Source: Alistipes sp. An66
GTDB lineage: Bacteria; Bacteroidota; Bacteroidia; Bacteroidales; Rikenellaceae
Length of the DNA: 64,000 nucleotides
Assembly (NCBI RefSeq): GCF_002161445.1
Contig: NZ_NFHT01000001.1
Span: forward strand, 310,001 to 374,000
Direction of reading: 5' to 3'
Shown here: positions 25,182-34,347 of the stretch, piece by piece
Layout: every line of letters starts with the position of its first letter
Position numbering within the stretch: the first letter of the stretch is position 1
Translations under genes and position numbers: made by a program
The notes under the pieces: model-generated
Databases searched by the model: none
What the model was told of the DNA's origin: nothing
The model's input: the letters and a program-made list of their open reading frames with translations, nothing else

Positions 25182-27407
25182 CTATTTGATCCAGGTCTTG
25201 GGCCCCGGGCGGTGTTTGAGGAAGTATTGCTGCGATTTGAGCAGGTTGCGCGATTGGAGCACCATGTTCTTGGTCTCGGTCAGGATCGTCAGGTAGAGCA
25301 TCGAAGCCTTGGTGTTCGAACGGGCCTCGTTGATGCGCGTGAGCTCCGACTTGATGGCCTCGGCGATCGACTCGAAGAGCTGGTCGCGCATCGTGAGGAC
25401 GGTTTCGATCTCGGAGAAGTCTCCCTCGCGCAGCATCTGGTTGATGCGCCGGTAGATCGACTCCACGTCGTCGTTGATCGACATCAGGTCGCGGGTCTGC
25501 TCCATCGAGAGCCCTTCGTGGTTGTTGTCGATGTGCTCGAAGGCCGGACGTGTGATGTGCATCAGCGCCTTGGTCATCTCGTTGAGGTAGTCGACGACCT
25601 GCACGTAGTAGTGGGCGGTGTTGACATCCTCGCCCTGGAGTTTTTTGAGCGTCGGCAGCAGGGAGTATTTGCGCTCCCGGGAGTGGTAGAAGAGGTCGTT
25701 CGACTCCTTGACCATGTCGCGCAGGACCTTGCGGTTCTCCTTGAATACGGCGATCAGCGTGCGGTCGTAGATCTTGGTGGCGGACTCCATCGTTGTGCAT
25801 ACCTCGTCGCGCAGGTCGGCGATGATGTCGTCGTTGGTTTTGGCCTGCTGCCGGGCGGCGGGGCTCTCCTTGTCCTTTTTGAGGAAGTTGCTGTGGACGA
25901 GCATCCAGCCGCAGAGCAGGGTGATGACGATGAAGGCGGGGGTTCCGCCGTAGATGAGCGCGAATCCGACGATCAGGGCGATGAAGAAACCGCCGAGTGC
26001 GGTGATGAACCATCCGGCGACGACGGTCATCACGCCGGAGATGCGGTACACGGCGCTCTCGCGGCCCCAGGCGCGGTCTGCGAGCGACGAACCCATGGCG
26101 ACCATGAAGCAGACGTAGGTGGTCGACAGGGGGAGTTTGAGCGAGGTGGCCATGGCGATCAGCAGGGCCGAAGTCGTGAGGTTGACCGTTGCGCGGATCA
26201 TGTCGTAGGGGGCTCCGCTGTGCTCGACGTCCTCGTATTCGAACCGTTTGGAGATCGCCTCGCGGATTCTCGGGGGGACGATTCGCTCCACGCCGGCGTT
26301 GATGTTGATGGCGGCGCGCACGATCGTTCGGGAGAAGAGCGACGAGCCGTACTGCTCCTGTCCGTCGTCTCCCTGGGCCGAGAGCGAAAGTTCGGTTTCG
26401 GTGACATGCATGGCCTTCTTCGAGGTCCAGAGCGTGAGGATCATCATGGCTCCGGCGGCGAGCAGGATCAGGAAGTTCGCGGGGACATTCTCGTTGAGGG
26501 CCTCCATGAGCATTCCGGCATCGCCCGAGTGTCGGGCGATGGAGAAGGCATCGAACCCGGCGACGGGAACGCCGATGAAGTTCACGAGGTCGTTACCGGC
26601 GAATGCGAGGGCCAGGGCGAAGGTTCCCGAGAGGATGGTGATGCGCAGGATGTTGATCTTGAACCGCTGGATGAAGAAGAGCGCCAGCGAGCAGACAACC
26701 CAGCAGATGAAGATGGCCAGCAGGAGGTTGTGGTCGATCCAACGGATGAAGTCATGCCCGGCGAGAATGGATTTCAGCCCCTTGAATACGGCGAAGTAGA
26801 TGATCGACGTGAGGGATGCTCCGCACCAGAGCGAACCGTAACGGCGGAATACGACCGTGTATCGGAACGAGAAGATGACCCGGGAGATGTACATGACGAC
26901 GGTACCGCAGGTGAAGGCAATGACCACCGAGAGGAGGATTGCCGAGACGATACCCATGGCCCTCGACGTGTTGATGTATTGTCCGAGCGAAGCGATACCC
27001 TGTTCGGGATCGTTGGAGATCTTGTAGATCGAGACGGCGATGGCCGATCCGAGCAGGCAGAAGATGAGCGAGACGGTCGTCGACGTGGGGAGGCCCCAGG
27101 AGTTGTAGAGGTCGAGGAGGATGACGTTTGCGAACATGACGCCCAGATAGAGCATCATCACCTCGTGGAAGGTGAAGAGCCCGGGGTTGAACATGCCGCT
27201 GCGTGCGACCTCCATCATGCCGCTCGACGTCACGACGCCGACGATGATGCCGAGCGAGGCGACCAGGAGGATGACTTTCATCGAGGCGGCCTTGGAGCCG
27301 ATGGCGGAGTTCAGAAAGTTGACCGCATCGTTCGTGACGCCGACGAAAAGTCCGGAGATGGCGAGAATTCCAAGGATACCGACAATGAAGGTGTAGATTT
27401 CACTCAT
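25182..27407 (-). CDS. Inorganic phosphate transporter PiT fused to a PhoU-like (DUF47) domain
   Basis: A 741-residue protein. The first 520 residues are a PiT-type phosphate:cation symporter, with the duplicated family motifs GVTNDAVNFLNSAIGSKAAS near the N-terminus and FAGNDLVNFIGVPVAGFDA in the middle, plus WGLPTSTTVSLIF and LKLPLSTTYVCFMVAMGSSLADRAWG. The last 210 residues are helical and resemble the PhoU/DUF47 proteins that regulate PiT, here covalently linked (LRDMVKESNDLFYHSRERKYS, MTKALMHITRPAFEHIDNNH). The start at 27407 (MSEIYTF) is preferred over one 30 bases upstream. PiT-PhoU fusion is usual in Bacteroidales. Confidence 0.93.
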   Translation of the reverse strand: MSEIYTFIVGILGILAISGLFVGVTNDAVNFLNSAIGSKAASMKVILLVASLGIIVGVVTSSGMMEVARSGMFNPGLFTFHEVMMLYLGVMFANVILLDLYNSWGLPTSTTVSLIFCLLGSAIAVSIYKISNDPEQGIASLGQYINTSRAMGIVSAILLSVVIAFTCGTVVMYISRVIFSFRYTVVFRRYGSLWCGASLTSIIYFAVFKGLKSILAGHDFIRWIDHNLLLAIFICWVVCSLALFFIQRFKINILRITILSGTFALALAFAGNDLVNFIGVPVAGFDAFSIARHSGDAGMLMEALNENVPANFLILLAAGAMMILTLWTSKKAMHVTETELSLSAQGDDGQEQYGSSLFSRTIVRAAININAGVERIVPPRIREAISKRFEYEDVEHSGAPYDMIRATVNLTTSALLIAMATSLKLPLSTTYVCFMVAMGSSLADRAWGRESAVYRISGVMTVVAGWFITALGGFFIALIVGFALIYGGTPAFIVITLLCGWMLVHSNFLKKDKESPAARQQAKTNDDIIADLRDEVCTTMESATKIYDRTLIAVFKENRKVLRDMVKESNDLFYHSRERKYSLLPTLKKLQGEDVNTAHYYVQVVDYLNEMTKALMHITRPAFEHIDNNHEGLSMEQTRDLMSINDDVESIYRRINQMLREGDFSEIETVLTMRDQLFESIAEAIKSELTRINEARSNTKASMLYLTILTETKNMVLQSRNLLKSQQYFLKHRPGPKTWIK

Positions 27408-27434
27408 ACTCGGATGTTCTGTGCAAATTGTGAA

Positions 27435-27442
27435 CAAATTTA
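27435..27442 (-). promoter_or_regulatory. -7 box of the PiT gene
   Basis: TAAATTTG on the minus strand matches TAnnTTTG and lies 27 bases before the PiT ATG. No TTG at -33. The surrounding 80 bases are AT-rich, unlike most of the window. Confidence 0.55.
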
Positions 27443-27570
27443 CTTGATTTTTCGCTATATAACGGATTTGACACGGATTGTTAACATTAATTTAACGTGG
27501 CATTGTCCGGAATGTTGTTCCGCGGGGAGCTCCGGGGCCTTTCCCCGGGACCTCCGGGCGGACAAACGAG

Positions 27571-27601
27571 GAGACGGGCCGCCGGAGAGGCGGCCCGTCT
27601 C
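27571..27601 (-). terminator. Strong hairpin after the EF-G paralog
   Basis: GAGACGGGCCGCC and GGCGGCCCGTCTC form a 13-bp perfect stem with a five-base loop, 26 bases after the EF-G2 stop. The sequence after it on the minus strand (CTCGTTTGTCC) has only a weak T tract, so termination efficiency is uncertain. Confidence 0.7.
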
Positions 27602-27627
27602 GGGATCGGTTCGGTTGTTCGGCGGGG

Positions 27628-29784
27628 TTACTCCTCGTCGGTGTCGGTGTATGCTTTGAGGAGTTTGTCCTGCACGTCGGCGGGCACCTGCTCATAAGAG
27701 GAGAACTTCATGGTGTAGGTGGCCGAGCCGGAGGTCAGCGACGAGAGGGTCGTGGAGTATCGGTAGAGTTCGGCCAGCGGCACGAGGGCGTTGAGGCGGT
27801 CGAAACCCTTGTCGGACTCCATGCCGGCGATCATGGCGCGGCGGTTCTGCAAGTCGCTCATCACGGCGCCCATGTACTCGCTCGGGACGAGGACCTCGAC
27901 GTTGTAGATCGGCTCCATGATCTTGGGACCTGCGTTGCGGAAGGCCTCCTTGAAGGCGTTCCGTGCGGCGAGTTTGAACGAGATTTCGTTCGAATCCACC
28001 GGGTGCATCTTACCGTCGTAGATCACCACGCGGATGTCGCGGGCGTAGGAACCCGTGAGCGGCCCTTCGTTCATCTTCTCCATGATACCTTTGAGGATGG
28101 CGGGCATGAAGCGTGCGTCGATGGCTCCGCCGACGATCGCCGAGTAGAATTGGAGTTTTCCGCCCCACGCCAGATCGTACTCCTCCTTGGTCTTGACGTT
28201 GACCACCATGTCGCCCTTTCCGGGGACCTTGTAGTTCTTCGGTTCGGGAATTCCCTCGTAGTAGGGTTCGATGATCATGTGCACCTCGCCGAACTGCCCG
28301 GCGCCTCCCGACTGCTTCTTGTGGCGGTAGTCGGCCTGCGCGACCTTCGTGATGGTCTCACGGTAGGGGATCCGCGGGGCGATGTACTCGTAGGAGAGTT
28401 TGTTCTCCTTTTCGATCCGCGAGCGGAGGATGTTCAGATGGTGTTCGCCCTGGCCCTGGATAATGGTCTGTTTCAGCTCCTTGGAGTATTCGACCAGAAT
28501 CGTCGGGTCCTCGAACTTGGCATCGTTGAGCAACTTGCCGAGCTTCTCCTCGTCGCTCTGCTCCCTGCACTTGACGGCGGCGCGGTAGCGGGGTTCGGGG
28601 AAGACGATCGGTTCGATCGTCACGAGGTTCGAGGCGGCGGCGAGCGTATCGTTCGTGCGCGTGCCTTTGAGTTTCACCGTGCAGCCGATGTCACCAGCGG
28701 AGAGTTCCGTAACCTTGATGCGGTTCTTTCCGGCGACGGCGAAGAGTTGCGAGAGCTTCTCCTTGTTTCCGGTGCGGGTGTTGACGAGCTCGGTACCCTC
28801 GGCGATCTTGCCGCGGATGACGCGGAAGTAGGAGATTTCGCCGATGTGCTGCTCGACCTGGCTCTTGAAGACGAACGCCACGGCGGGAGCCGTTTCGTCG
28901 GCGGTGATCTCCTCGCCCTCGGTCGAGAGGAATGCGGGGGCTTTCAGCGGGCCCGGAGCGACGTTGATGATGAACTCCATGAGTCGTTTGGTTCCGATGT
29001 CGCGTTTTCCGCTGGCGCAGAAGATGGGCATCACCTCGCGTTTCGAGACGCCGATTTTGAGTCCGGCGCGGATGTCGTCCTGCGTGAGGGTTCCCTTGTC
29101 GAAATAGAGTTCCATGAGGGCCTCGTCGTGCTCGGCGGCCATTTCGACGAGCTCCTTGTTCAGTTCCGTGGCCTTCTCCATCTCTTCGGCGGGGATTTCG
29201 AGCTCTTCGCGGTGTCCGTCGTTGTCCTTGAATCGGTACATTTTCATGAGCAGGACGTCGATGAAGGCGTTGAATTCGGGACCCTGGTTGACGGGATACT
29301 GCACGATGACGGGTTTCACGCGCGAGGCGGCCTTGATGGAGTCGAACGTGGCCTCGAAGCTGGCCTTGTCGGCATCGAGCTGGTTGATGACGCCGATGAC
29401 GGGTTTTTGGAGCAGGCGGGCGTAGCGGGCCTGGATTTCGCTGCCGACCTCCCATCCGTTCTGGGCGTTGAAGAGGAATACCCCGATGTCGCCGACTTTG
29501 AATGCGGAGAAGAGGCTTCCGCAGAAGTCATCCGATCCCGGGCAGTCGATGATGTTGAGTTTTCGGTCCATGAATTCGGTGAAGAGGATCGTGGAATAGA
29601 TCGAGCGTTTGTATTCGTGCTCGATATCCGTGTTGTCCGAGAGCGTGTTGTTGGTCTCGATACTACCCCTGCGGTCGATGACTTTCCCCTCGTAAGCCAT
29701 CGCTTCGGCAAGGGTAGTTTTACCCGTGCCGGGGGCACCGATGAGGACGATGTTCTTGATCTCTTTGGCTGAATAGTTTTTCAT
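27628..29784 (-). CDS. Elongation factor G paralog with degenerate GTPase motifs (EF-G2 type)
   Basis: A 718-residue five-domain EF-G. The P-loop GAPGTGKT (16-23) is intact. Other GTPase motifs are altered: the switch I region reads EYKRSIYS (about 57-64) instead of a RGIT-type motif, G3 reads D80-C-P-G-S-D-D-F87 so the catalytic His of DTPGH is Ser84, and G4 is NQLD (134-137) instead of NKxD. Domains III-V look complete (QGQGEHHLNILRSRI, GAGQFGEVHMIIEP, PIYNVEVLVPSEYMGAVMSDLQNRRA). An EF-G paralog lacking GTPase activity has been reported in Bacteroides thetaiotaomicron; this protein fits that type. It is monocistronic with its own promoter. Confidence 0.93.
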   Translation of the reverse strand: MKNYSAKEIKNIVLIGAPGTGKTTLAEAMAYEGKVIDRRGSIETNNTLSDNTDIEHEYKRSIYSTILFTEFMDRKLNIIDCPGSDDFCGSLFSAFKVGDIGVFLFNAQNGWEVGSEIQARYARLLQKPVIGVINQLDADKASFEATFDSIKAASRVKPVIVQYPVNQGPEFNAFIDVLLMKMYRFKDNDGHREELEIPAEEMEKATELNKELVEMAAEHDEALMELYFDKGTLTQDDIRAGLKIGVSKREVMPIFCASGKRDIGTKRLMEFIINVAPGPLKAPAFLSTEGEEITADETAPAVAFVFKSQVEQHIGEISYFRVIRGKIAEGTELVNTRTGNKEKLSQLFAVAGKNRIKVTELSAGDIGCTVKLKGTRTNDTLAAASNLVTIEPIVFPEPRYRAAVKCREQSDEEKLGKLLNDAKFEDPTILVEYSKELKQTIIQGQGEHHLNILRSRIEKENKLSYEYIAPRIPYRETITKVAQADYRHKKQSGGAGQFGEVHMIIEPYYEGIPEPKNYKVPGKGDMVVNVKTKEEYDLAWGGKLQFYSAIVGGAIDARFMPAILKGIMEKMNEGPLTGSYARDIRVVIYDGKMHPVDSNEISFKLAARNAFKEAFRNAGPKIMEPIYNVEVLVPSEYMGAVMSDLQNRRAMIAGMESDKGFDRLNALVPLAELYRYSTTLSSLTSGSATYTMKFSSYEQVPADVQDKLLKAYTDTDEE

Positions 29785-29866
29785 ATTCCGAATAGTTTTA
29801 GGTATTTTGTTTCGTTTTGGGCGGCATTTGGACGGGCGGGATCCTCTCCCGTTTTTTGCGCGACTA

Positions 29867-29895
29867 TAAATATACGAAATAATCGGGAAAAACAA
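29867..29895 (-). promoter_or_regulatory. Promoter of the EF-G paralog
   Basis: On the minus strand TTG (29893-29895) and TATATTTA (29867-29874) are 18 bases apart. The last base of the -7 box is A rather than G. The leader to the ATG at 29784 would be about 75 bases. Confidence 0.6.
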
Positions 29896-29903
29896 CCCCC
29901 GGG

Positions 29904-29936
29904 ACGAAAAAATCGCCCTCAGGAGGCGATTTTTCG
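29904..29936 (-). terminator. Terminator overlapping the DUF418 stop codon
   Basis: AAAAATCGCC and GGCGATTTTTT form a stem whose loop (about TCCTGAG) contains the TGA stop of the DUF418 gene. The hairpin therefore lies partly within the coding sequence. The T tract is on the minus strand 3' side, and the A tract would also serve the plus strand. Confidence 0.85.
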
Positions 29937-31082
29937 ATTCAGGAAGGGAATATCGAGCCAGGTCAGGCGTTTCCAGATCCACTCCACGGGACCGTGAGAG
30001 AATCTCCGGAGCCAGAACCGCGAGAACTGATACTGGACGATGACGATCCCCGCGCCGATGAGCAGTCCGTAGACCATTCCGACCTTGCAGTAGAGGCCGG
30101 CGCCCCAGTGGTAGAAGATCGCCGTTCCGAGGATGGATTGCAGGAGGTAGTTCGTCAGGCTCATGCGCCCGATGGCCGCGAGGGGTCCGACGGCCCGTCG
30201 GAAGCCTGCGGAGGCGTACCACAGCAGGACGACCGCGGATACGAGCGCCATCGTCTGGGCGAGGTTGTACCATGCGTTGGTCATCACGCGCAATGGGCTG
30301 CCCGCTGCACCGTACCCGGGGAAGAGCACGGCGGCGATGAGGAGTCCTGCGACGAGGATCCGGCCCCAGATGCGGCGGTTTCCGGGCTCGTCGTAGAAGA
30401 GCCTCCGTCGTCCCAGCAGCAGTCCGAGGAGGAACATGGCGAGGGTCTGCGTGATGCGGCCGTTGTCGAGATACCAGGCCAGGGTGACGGGCTGCCCGTA
30501 TCGGAGGCTTGCGAGCAACGCTTCGGGCAGATTTCCGCCGGTGTAGGCCGGGTTTGCGGCGGCGCTCCACGGTTCGGGGTCGACGTAGAGGTTCCCGCCG
30601 CCGCAGAGTTGGAAGAGTTCGAGGGGTTGCAGCGCGAAGAGGGCGAATGCGCCCCAGAGCCAGCGGGTCGGGAGCCGGGCGAAGAGCGGGAGCGAGAGTC
30701 CCAGCAAAGCGTAGAGAACCAGCACGTCGCCGTTGTAGAAGGCCGTGTTGACGAATCCGATGAGCAGCAGCAGGAGCATGCGCCAGCGGAACCGACGGGA
30801 GAAATCATACCCGCGCTGTGCCTGGTTGTCGTTCTGGATGTAGAAACTCAACCCGAAGAGCAGGGCGAAGATGGTGTACATTTTCCCGGCGAGGAGCCAC
30901 CATACGAAGCGTTCGACGGGCTCCTCCCAACCGTCGACGAGGGCCCTGTCGAACGGGATTCCGGACCAGTAGAGGTTGAAGTGCTCGCAGGCGTGGATGA
31001 GGATGATTCCGGCCACGGCGATTCCCCGCAGGGAGTCCGCCACCTGAATCCGGGCGTTCGGCAATCCGGTCGACCGATACAT
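29919..31082 (-). CDS. DUF418 membrane protein
   Basis: A 387-residue integral membrane protein with 9-10 helices. It starts with ARIQVADSLRGIAVAGIILIH, the acyltransferase-3-like start shared by DUF418 proteins, and the C-terminal DUF418 region has AIGRMSLTNYLLQSILGTAIFYHWGAGL. The role of this family is unknown; a function in transport or envelope modification has been suggested for relatives. It follows the SGNH hydrolase gene by six bases and ends the M24-SGNH-DUF418 unit. Confidence 0.9.
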   Translation of the reverse strand: MYRSTGLPNARIQVADSLRGIAVAGIILIHACEHFNLYWSGIPFDRALVDGWEEPVERFVWWLLAGKMYTIFALLFGLSFYIQNDNQAQRGYDFSRRFRWRMLLLLLIGFVNTAFYNGDVLVLYALLGLSLPLFARLPTRWLWGAFALFALQPLELFQLCGGGNLYVDPEPWSAAANPAYTGGNLPEALLASLRYGQPVTLAWYLDNGRITQTLAMFLLGLLLGRRRLFYDEPGNRRIWGRILVAGLLIAAVLFPGYGAAGSPLRVMTNAWYNLAQTMALVSAVVLLWYASAGFRRAVGPLAAIGRMSLTNYLLQSILGTAIFYHWGAGLYCKVGMVYGLLIGAGIVIVQYQFSRFWLRRFSHGPVEWIWKRLTWLDIPFLNRKIAS

Positions 31083-31088
31083 GATCCG

Positions 31089-31766
31089 CTACCGGGTTTC
31101 GCTCCGGTACGGAGCCAGTACGGGCATGATGACCTTTTCCATGACGTCATACCCGGCCCGTGTGGGGTGTACTCCGTCGTAGGTGTATTCGGGGCGCAGC
31201 GACCCGTCTTCGGCGGCCAGTGCCGGATGGTAGTCCACCCATCCGATCCCGCGTTCTTCGGCATACTTCCGGACCCGGTCGTTGAGGTCCCGGATCTTTC
31301 CGGGGACGTCCGTCACTTCGGGGCGCCAGTGATACGCCCCGGCGGGGAGTACCGAGCAGAGGATCGGGCGGATTCCGGCGGCGAGGGCCAGCTCGGCCAT
31401 CGAGACGATGTTTTCGACGATGTGTTCGGTGTCGATCGGTCCGTTGTTGAGGGCCAGATCGTTGGTTCCGGCGAGGATCACCACGGCTTTCGGACGGAGG
31501 TTGATGACGTCGGCGCGGAACCGGCAGAGCATCTGCGAGGAGACCTGCCCGCCGATTCCGCGGCAGGCGAAGTTGTTGTCGGTGAAGAACTCCGGATGGG
31601 CGTCGTCCCAGCCGTCGGTGATCGAATTTCCCATGAAGACGACGTCGGGAGCCTTTTCGAGAAGCGCATTGGCTTCGGCATAGCGGCCGTAATTGGCCCA
31701 GTCCCGGGGTTGTGCCGCGGCGAGCAGCGGCAGCGCCGCAAAAAGTGTGAAGAGGATCTTTTTCAT
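31089..31766 (-). CDS. Secreted SGNH/GDSL hydrolase
   Basis: A 225-residue esterase of the SGNH fold with a cleavable signal peptide (MKKILFTLFAALPLLAAAQ). The catalytic blocks are GNSITDG (block I, Ser), GIGGQVSS (block II), LAGTNDLA (block III) and DGVHPT (block V, Asp-His). It most resembles the acetylhydrolase/lysophospholipase L1 branch, often sugar acetyl esterases in Bacteroidota; the substrate is unknown. The start at 31766 gives the signal peptide. It lies between M24 peptidase and DUF418 with short spacing. Confidence 0.9.
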   Translation of the reverse strand: MKKILFTLFAALPLLAAAQPRDWANYGRYAEANALLEKAPDVVFMGNSITDGWDDAHPEFFTDNNFACRGIGGQVSSQMLCRFRADVINLRPKAVVILAGTNDLALNNGPIDTEHIVENIVSMAELALAAGIRPILCSVLPAGAYHWRPEVTDVPGKIRDLNDRVRKYAEERGIGWVDYHPALAAEDGSLRPEYTYDGVHPTRAGYDVMEKVIMPVLAPYRSETR

Positions 31767-31812
31767 GTGCAGATGTCGGGTTTTTCGTTGAGCGGGAGGT
31801 GTCGGGAGCGGA

Positions 31813-33204
31813 TTATCGTCCGACGACGGCTTCCAGTTCCCCGACCGTCGCGGGGATCCGGCGGTCACCGAGGATGCGGCTTCCGGTTTCGGTCACGAGG
31901 ATGTCGTCCTCGATGCGGATTCCGCCGAAATCGCGGTAGGTGTCGAGTGCGTCGTAGTTGACGATTCCCGTGTAGAGGCCTTCGGCGCGGCACTTGTCGA
32001 TCAGCGCCGGGATGAAGTAGAGTCCGGGCTCGTCGGTCAGGACCGTTCCGGGTTCGAGGCGCCAGGCGGCGCGGTAGATGCAGGTTCCGGACTGTGCGGC
32101 GCGTTCAGCGATCGTTGCGAAGTCGAACGACCGTTCGCCCATGGCCTCGCAGTCGTGGACATCCATGCCGAGTCCGTGTCCGAGACCGTGGGGCATGAAC
32201 ATCGTCATGGCTCCGGCGGCCACGGCGTCGGCCGGGGATCCTTTCAGCAGGCCCAGTGCGACGAGTCCTTCGGCGAGGACCATGTAGGCGGCGTTGTGCA
32301 CTTCGGTGTACATCATGTGGGGCTTGACGATGCGGGCCACGTGGTCGTGGGCCGCGAGGACGATCTCATAGATCTCCTTTTGTTTCTGGGTGAAGCGTCC
32401 GCTGACGGGGTAGGTGCGCGTGTGGTCCGAGCAATATCCTTCGAGGCTTTCGCCGCCGGCGTCGCACAACAGCAGCCGGCCCTCCTCCAGCACGCCTTCG
32501 GCGTTGAGGTTGTGGAGCGTTTCGCCGTGCTGCGAGACGATCGAGGGGAACGACACGCCCTGTCCGCACGACTTGGCCACCCCTTCGATGGCGCCGGCGA
32601 TTTCGCGTTCGATGATTCCCGGGCGGCACATCTTCATGGCCAGCGTGTGCATGTCGTATCCGATGCGGAAGGCGCGTTCCAGGGCTTCGATCTCCTCGGC
32701 GCTCTTCTTTTCGCGCATCTCGGCGACGGCGAACATCTGGTCCACGGACTTGTAGTCGTGCAGTGCGGCGGGCTTGATTCCGAGGAGGTCCGACAACAGG
32801 AGTTTCGTTTCGCCGCGGTAGGGGGGCAGGTAGTGGACCTTGCGGCCGAGGGCGACGGCCTTGCGGACGCGGTCGGCGAGTCCGGCCAGGGGGAAGGTCG
32901 CCGTGATGCCGACTTCGGCGCCCATTTCGCGGAGTGTGGGCTGGGGACCGGTCCAGATGATGTCCTCGACGGTGAAGTCGTCGCCGTAGAGGGCCTCTTC
33001 GCCGGAGTCGGCGTCGATGAGACCGACAATCGAGGGGACGTTCAGTCCGAAGTAGTAGCGGAACGAGGAGTCCTGGCGGAAATAGTAGGCGTTGTTGGGA
33101 TAGTTGTTGGGCGAGAGCGGGTTTCCGGGCAGCAGGATGATGCCGTTTCCGATTTTGGTGCGCAGCTCGCGGCGTCGTGCGACGTAGGTTTTTGCAGGGA
33201 ACAT
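31813..33204 (-). CDS. Aminopeptidase P family protein (M24)
   Basis: A 463-residue metallopeptidase that would remove N-terminal residues before proline. The N-terminal creatinase-like domain starts with YVARRRELRTKIGNGIILLPGN. The pita-bread catalytic domain has the metal ligands in LLCDAGGESLEGYCSDHTRT (two Asp), PHGLGHGLGMDVHD (His), VLTDEPGLYFIP (Glu) and GIRIEDDILVT (Glu). No signal peptide, so cytoplasmic. A TATCTTTG box at 33224-33231 (minus strand) lies 19 bases before the ATG. Confidence 0.94.
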   Translation of the reverse strand: MFPAKTYVARRRELRTKIGNGIILLPGNPLSPNNYPNNAYYFRQDSSFRYYFGLNVPSIVGLIDADSGEEALYGDDFTVEDIIWTGPQPTLREMGAEVGITATFPLAGLADRVRKAVALGRKVHYLPPYRGETKLLLSDLLGIKPAALHDYKSVDQMFAVAEMREKKSAEEIEALERAFRIGYDMHTLAMKMCRPGIIEREIAGAIEGVAKSCGQGVSFPSIVSQHGETLHNLNAEGVLEEGRLLLCDAGGESLEGYCSDHTRTYPVSGRFTQKQKEIYEIVLAAHDHVARIVKPHMMYTEVHNAAYMVLAEGLVALGLLKGSPADAVAAGAMTMFMPHGLGHGLGMDVHDCEAMGERSFDFATIAERAAQSGTCIYRAAWRLEPGTVLTDEPGLYFIPALIDKCRAEGLYTGIVNYDALDTYRDFGGIRIEDDILVTETGSRILGDRRIPATVGELEAVVGR

Positions 33205-33223
33205 AATGTGTACGGGTTTTCCA

Positions 33224-33231
33224 CAAAGATA
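33224..33231 (-). promoter_or_regulatory. -7 box of the M24-SGNH-DUF418 unit
   Basis: TATCTTTG on the minus strand, 19 bases before the M24 ATG. No TTG at -33. Confidence 0.6.
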
Positions 33232-33312
33232 CGAAAAGTCGCCTGCAAAACGACGGACCCGCGTGAAATTTTTGTCGGAAGCCGTTCCGCATCCCGGGAA
33301 ACGGGGCCGGGA

Positions 33313-34347
33313 TTACTCTTCGGATGGTGTTTCGGAACAGAAGTCGATGCAGGCGCCTGCCCCGTCGACCCGGACCTCGACCTCGCGGCCCATGTAGAGG
33401 GCGAGGTTGGGATCCTCATGCCCGGCAGCAACTCCGAAGACGACGGGAATGCCCAGCTCCCGGACATACGGCGCGATGACGGCTTCGGCATCGGGCACCC
33501 CGAACTTGTCGCATCCGATCGTCTTCGAGAGGTGTCCGACGAGCACGGCCCGGACCTTCCGGAGCGTTCCGTTGCGTTCGAGGCTCTGCATCATGCGGTC
33601 GATGCGGTAGGCGAACTCCCCGATCTCCTCGATGAAGAGGATCGTCGGCGTTGCGGCGTCGAGGGCTTCGGGCGTGCCGTTCGCGGCGCAGAGCACCGTC
33701 AGGTTCCCGCCGGCCAGCCGTCCGCGGGCTGTGCCGGGGCAGTTCAGCGGGTGGGGTTCCGCCTCGATGCGGCGAGTCTCGCCGAAGAGCGCCTGGCGGA
33801 GCGATTCGGCCGAGATGTCCCGCTCGTCCGGCTCCCGCTCCTTTTCATCGATCCGGAATCCCGAGGGCATCGGGCCGTGGATGCTTTCGATGCCCATCCG
33901 GCGCAGGACGAGGTGCAGCGTGGTGATGTCGCTGAACCCCACGATCCATTTGGGATTCTCACGCAGCCCCGCGAGATCCACGAGCGGGAGCAGCCGGACC
34001 GAACCGTAGCCGCCGCGGCAGGCGATGACGGCCTTCACCGACGGGTCGTCGATCATGCGTTGGAGGTCGTCGGCACGCTGGCGGTCGGTTCCGGCGAAAT
34101 AGGGCTCTTCGCGGTTGGCGCAGAACGCCCCGAAGCGGACGTGAAGCCCCCAGGCTTCGATCCGTTCCCGGATGCGGGCGGTGTCGATCTTCTTGTGGAG
34201 CTTGCCGGCTGGCGAAACGAGTCCCACCGTATCTCCGGTGCGGAGGTAGGGCGGGCGGATGAAGTCGGGCGAGTCGGCGGTCCGGGTTTCGGCCCGCAGT
34301 CCGGCGGCCAGTAGCAGGAGCAGAAGTGTCGGGATCAGTCGTTTCAT
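33313..34347 (-). CDS. LD-carboxypeptidase (S66 family), secreted
   Basis: A 344-residue serine peptidase that removes the terminal D-Ala from peptidoglycan tetrapeptides during recycling. It has a signal peptide (RLIPTLLLLLLAAGLRA), the family start DTVGLVSPAGKL, the GGYGS segment (ACRGGYGSVRLLP), the nucleophile Ser in IVGFSDITTLH, the Glu region (FIEEIGEFAYRID) and the His in FGVAAGHEDPN. Most LdcA proteins are cytoplasmic, so the export signal is worth noting. Its start overlaps the MFS stop by four bases. Confidence 0.93.
   Translation of the reverse strand: MKRLIPTLLLLLLAAGLRAETRTADSPDFIRPPYLRTGDTVGLVSPAGKLHKKIDTARIRERIEAWGLHVRFGAFCANREEPYFAGTDRQRADDLQRMIDDPSVKAVIACRGGYGSVRLLPLVDLAGLRENPKWIVGFSDITTLHLVLRRMGIESIHGPMPSGFRIDEKEREPDERDISAESLRQALFGETRRIEAEPHPLNCPGTARGRLAGGNLTVLCAANGTPEALDAATPTILFIEEIGEFAYRIDRMMQSLERNGTLRKVRAVLVGHLSKTIGCDKFGVPDAEAVIAPYVRELGIPVVFGVAAGHEDPNLALYMGREVEVRVDGAGACIDFCSETPSEE

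Noticed and set aside
24481-26013. Extended frame giving a 510-residue fusion upstream of DUF4924
   Set aside because: The upstream part overlaps PiT in another frame on the same strand and is Arg/His-rich. The DUF4924 family start at 25047 is clear.
25212-27659. Plus-strand open frame of 815 codons
   Set aside because: Antisense to the PiT gene. Strong Asp/Glu/Gly/Arg bias and no domain pattern.
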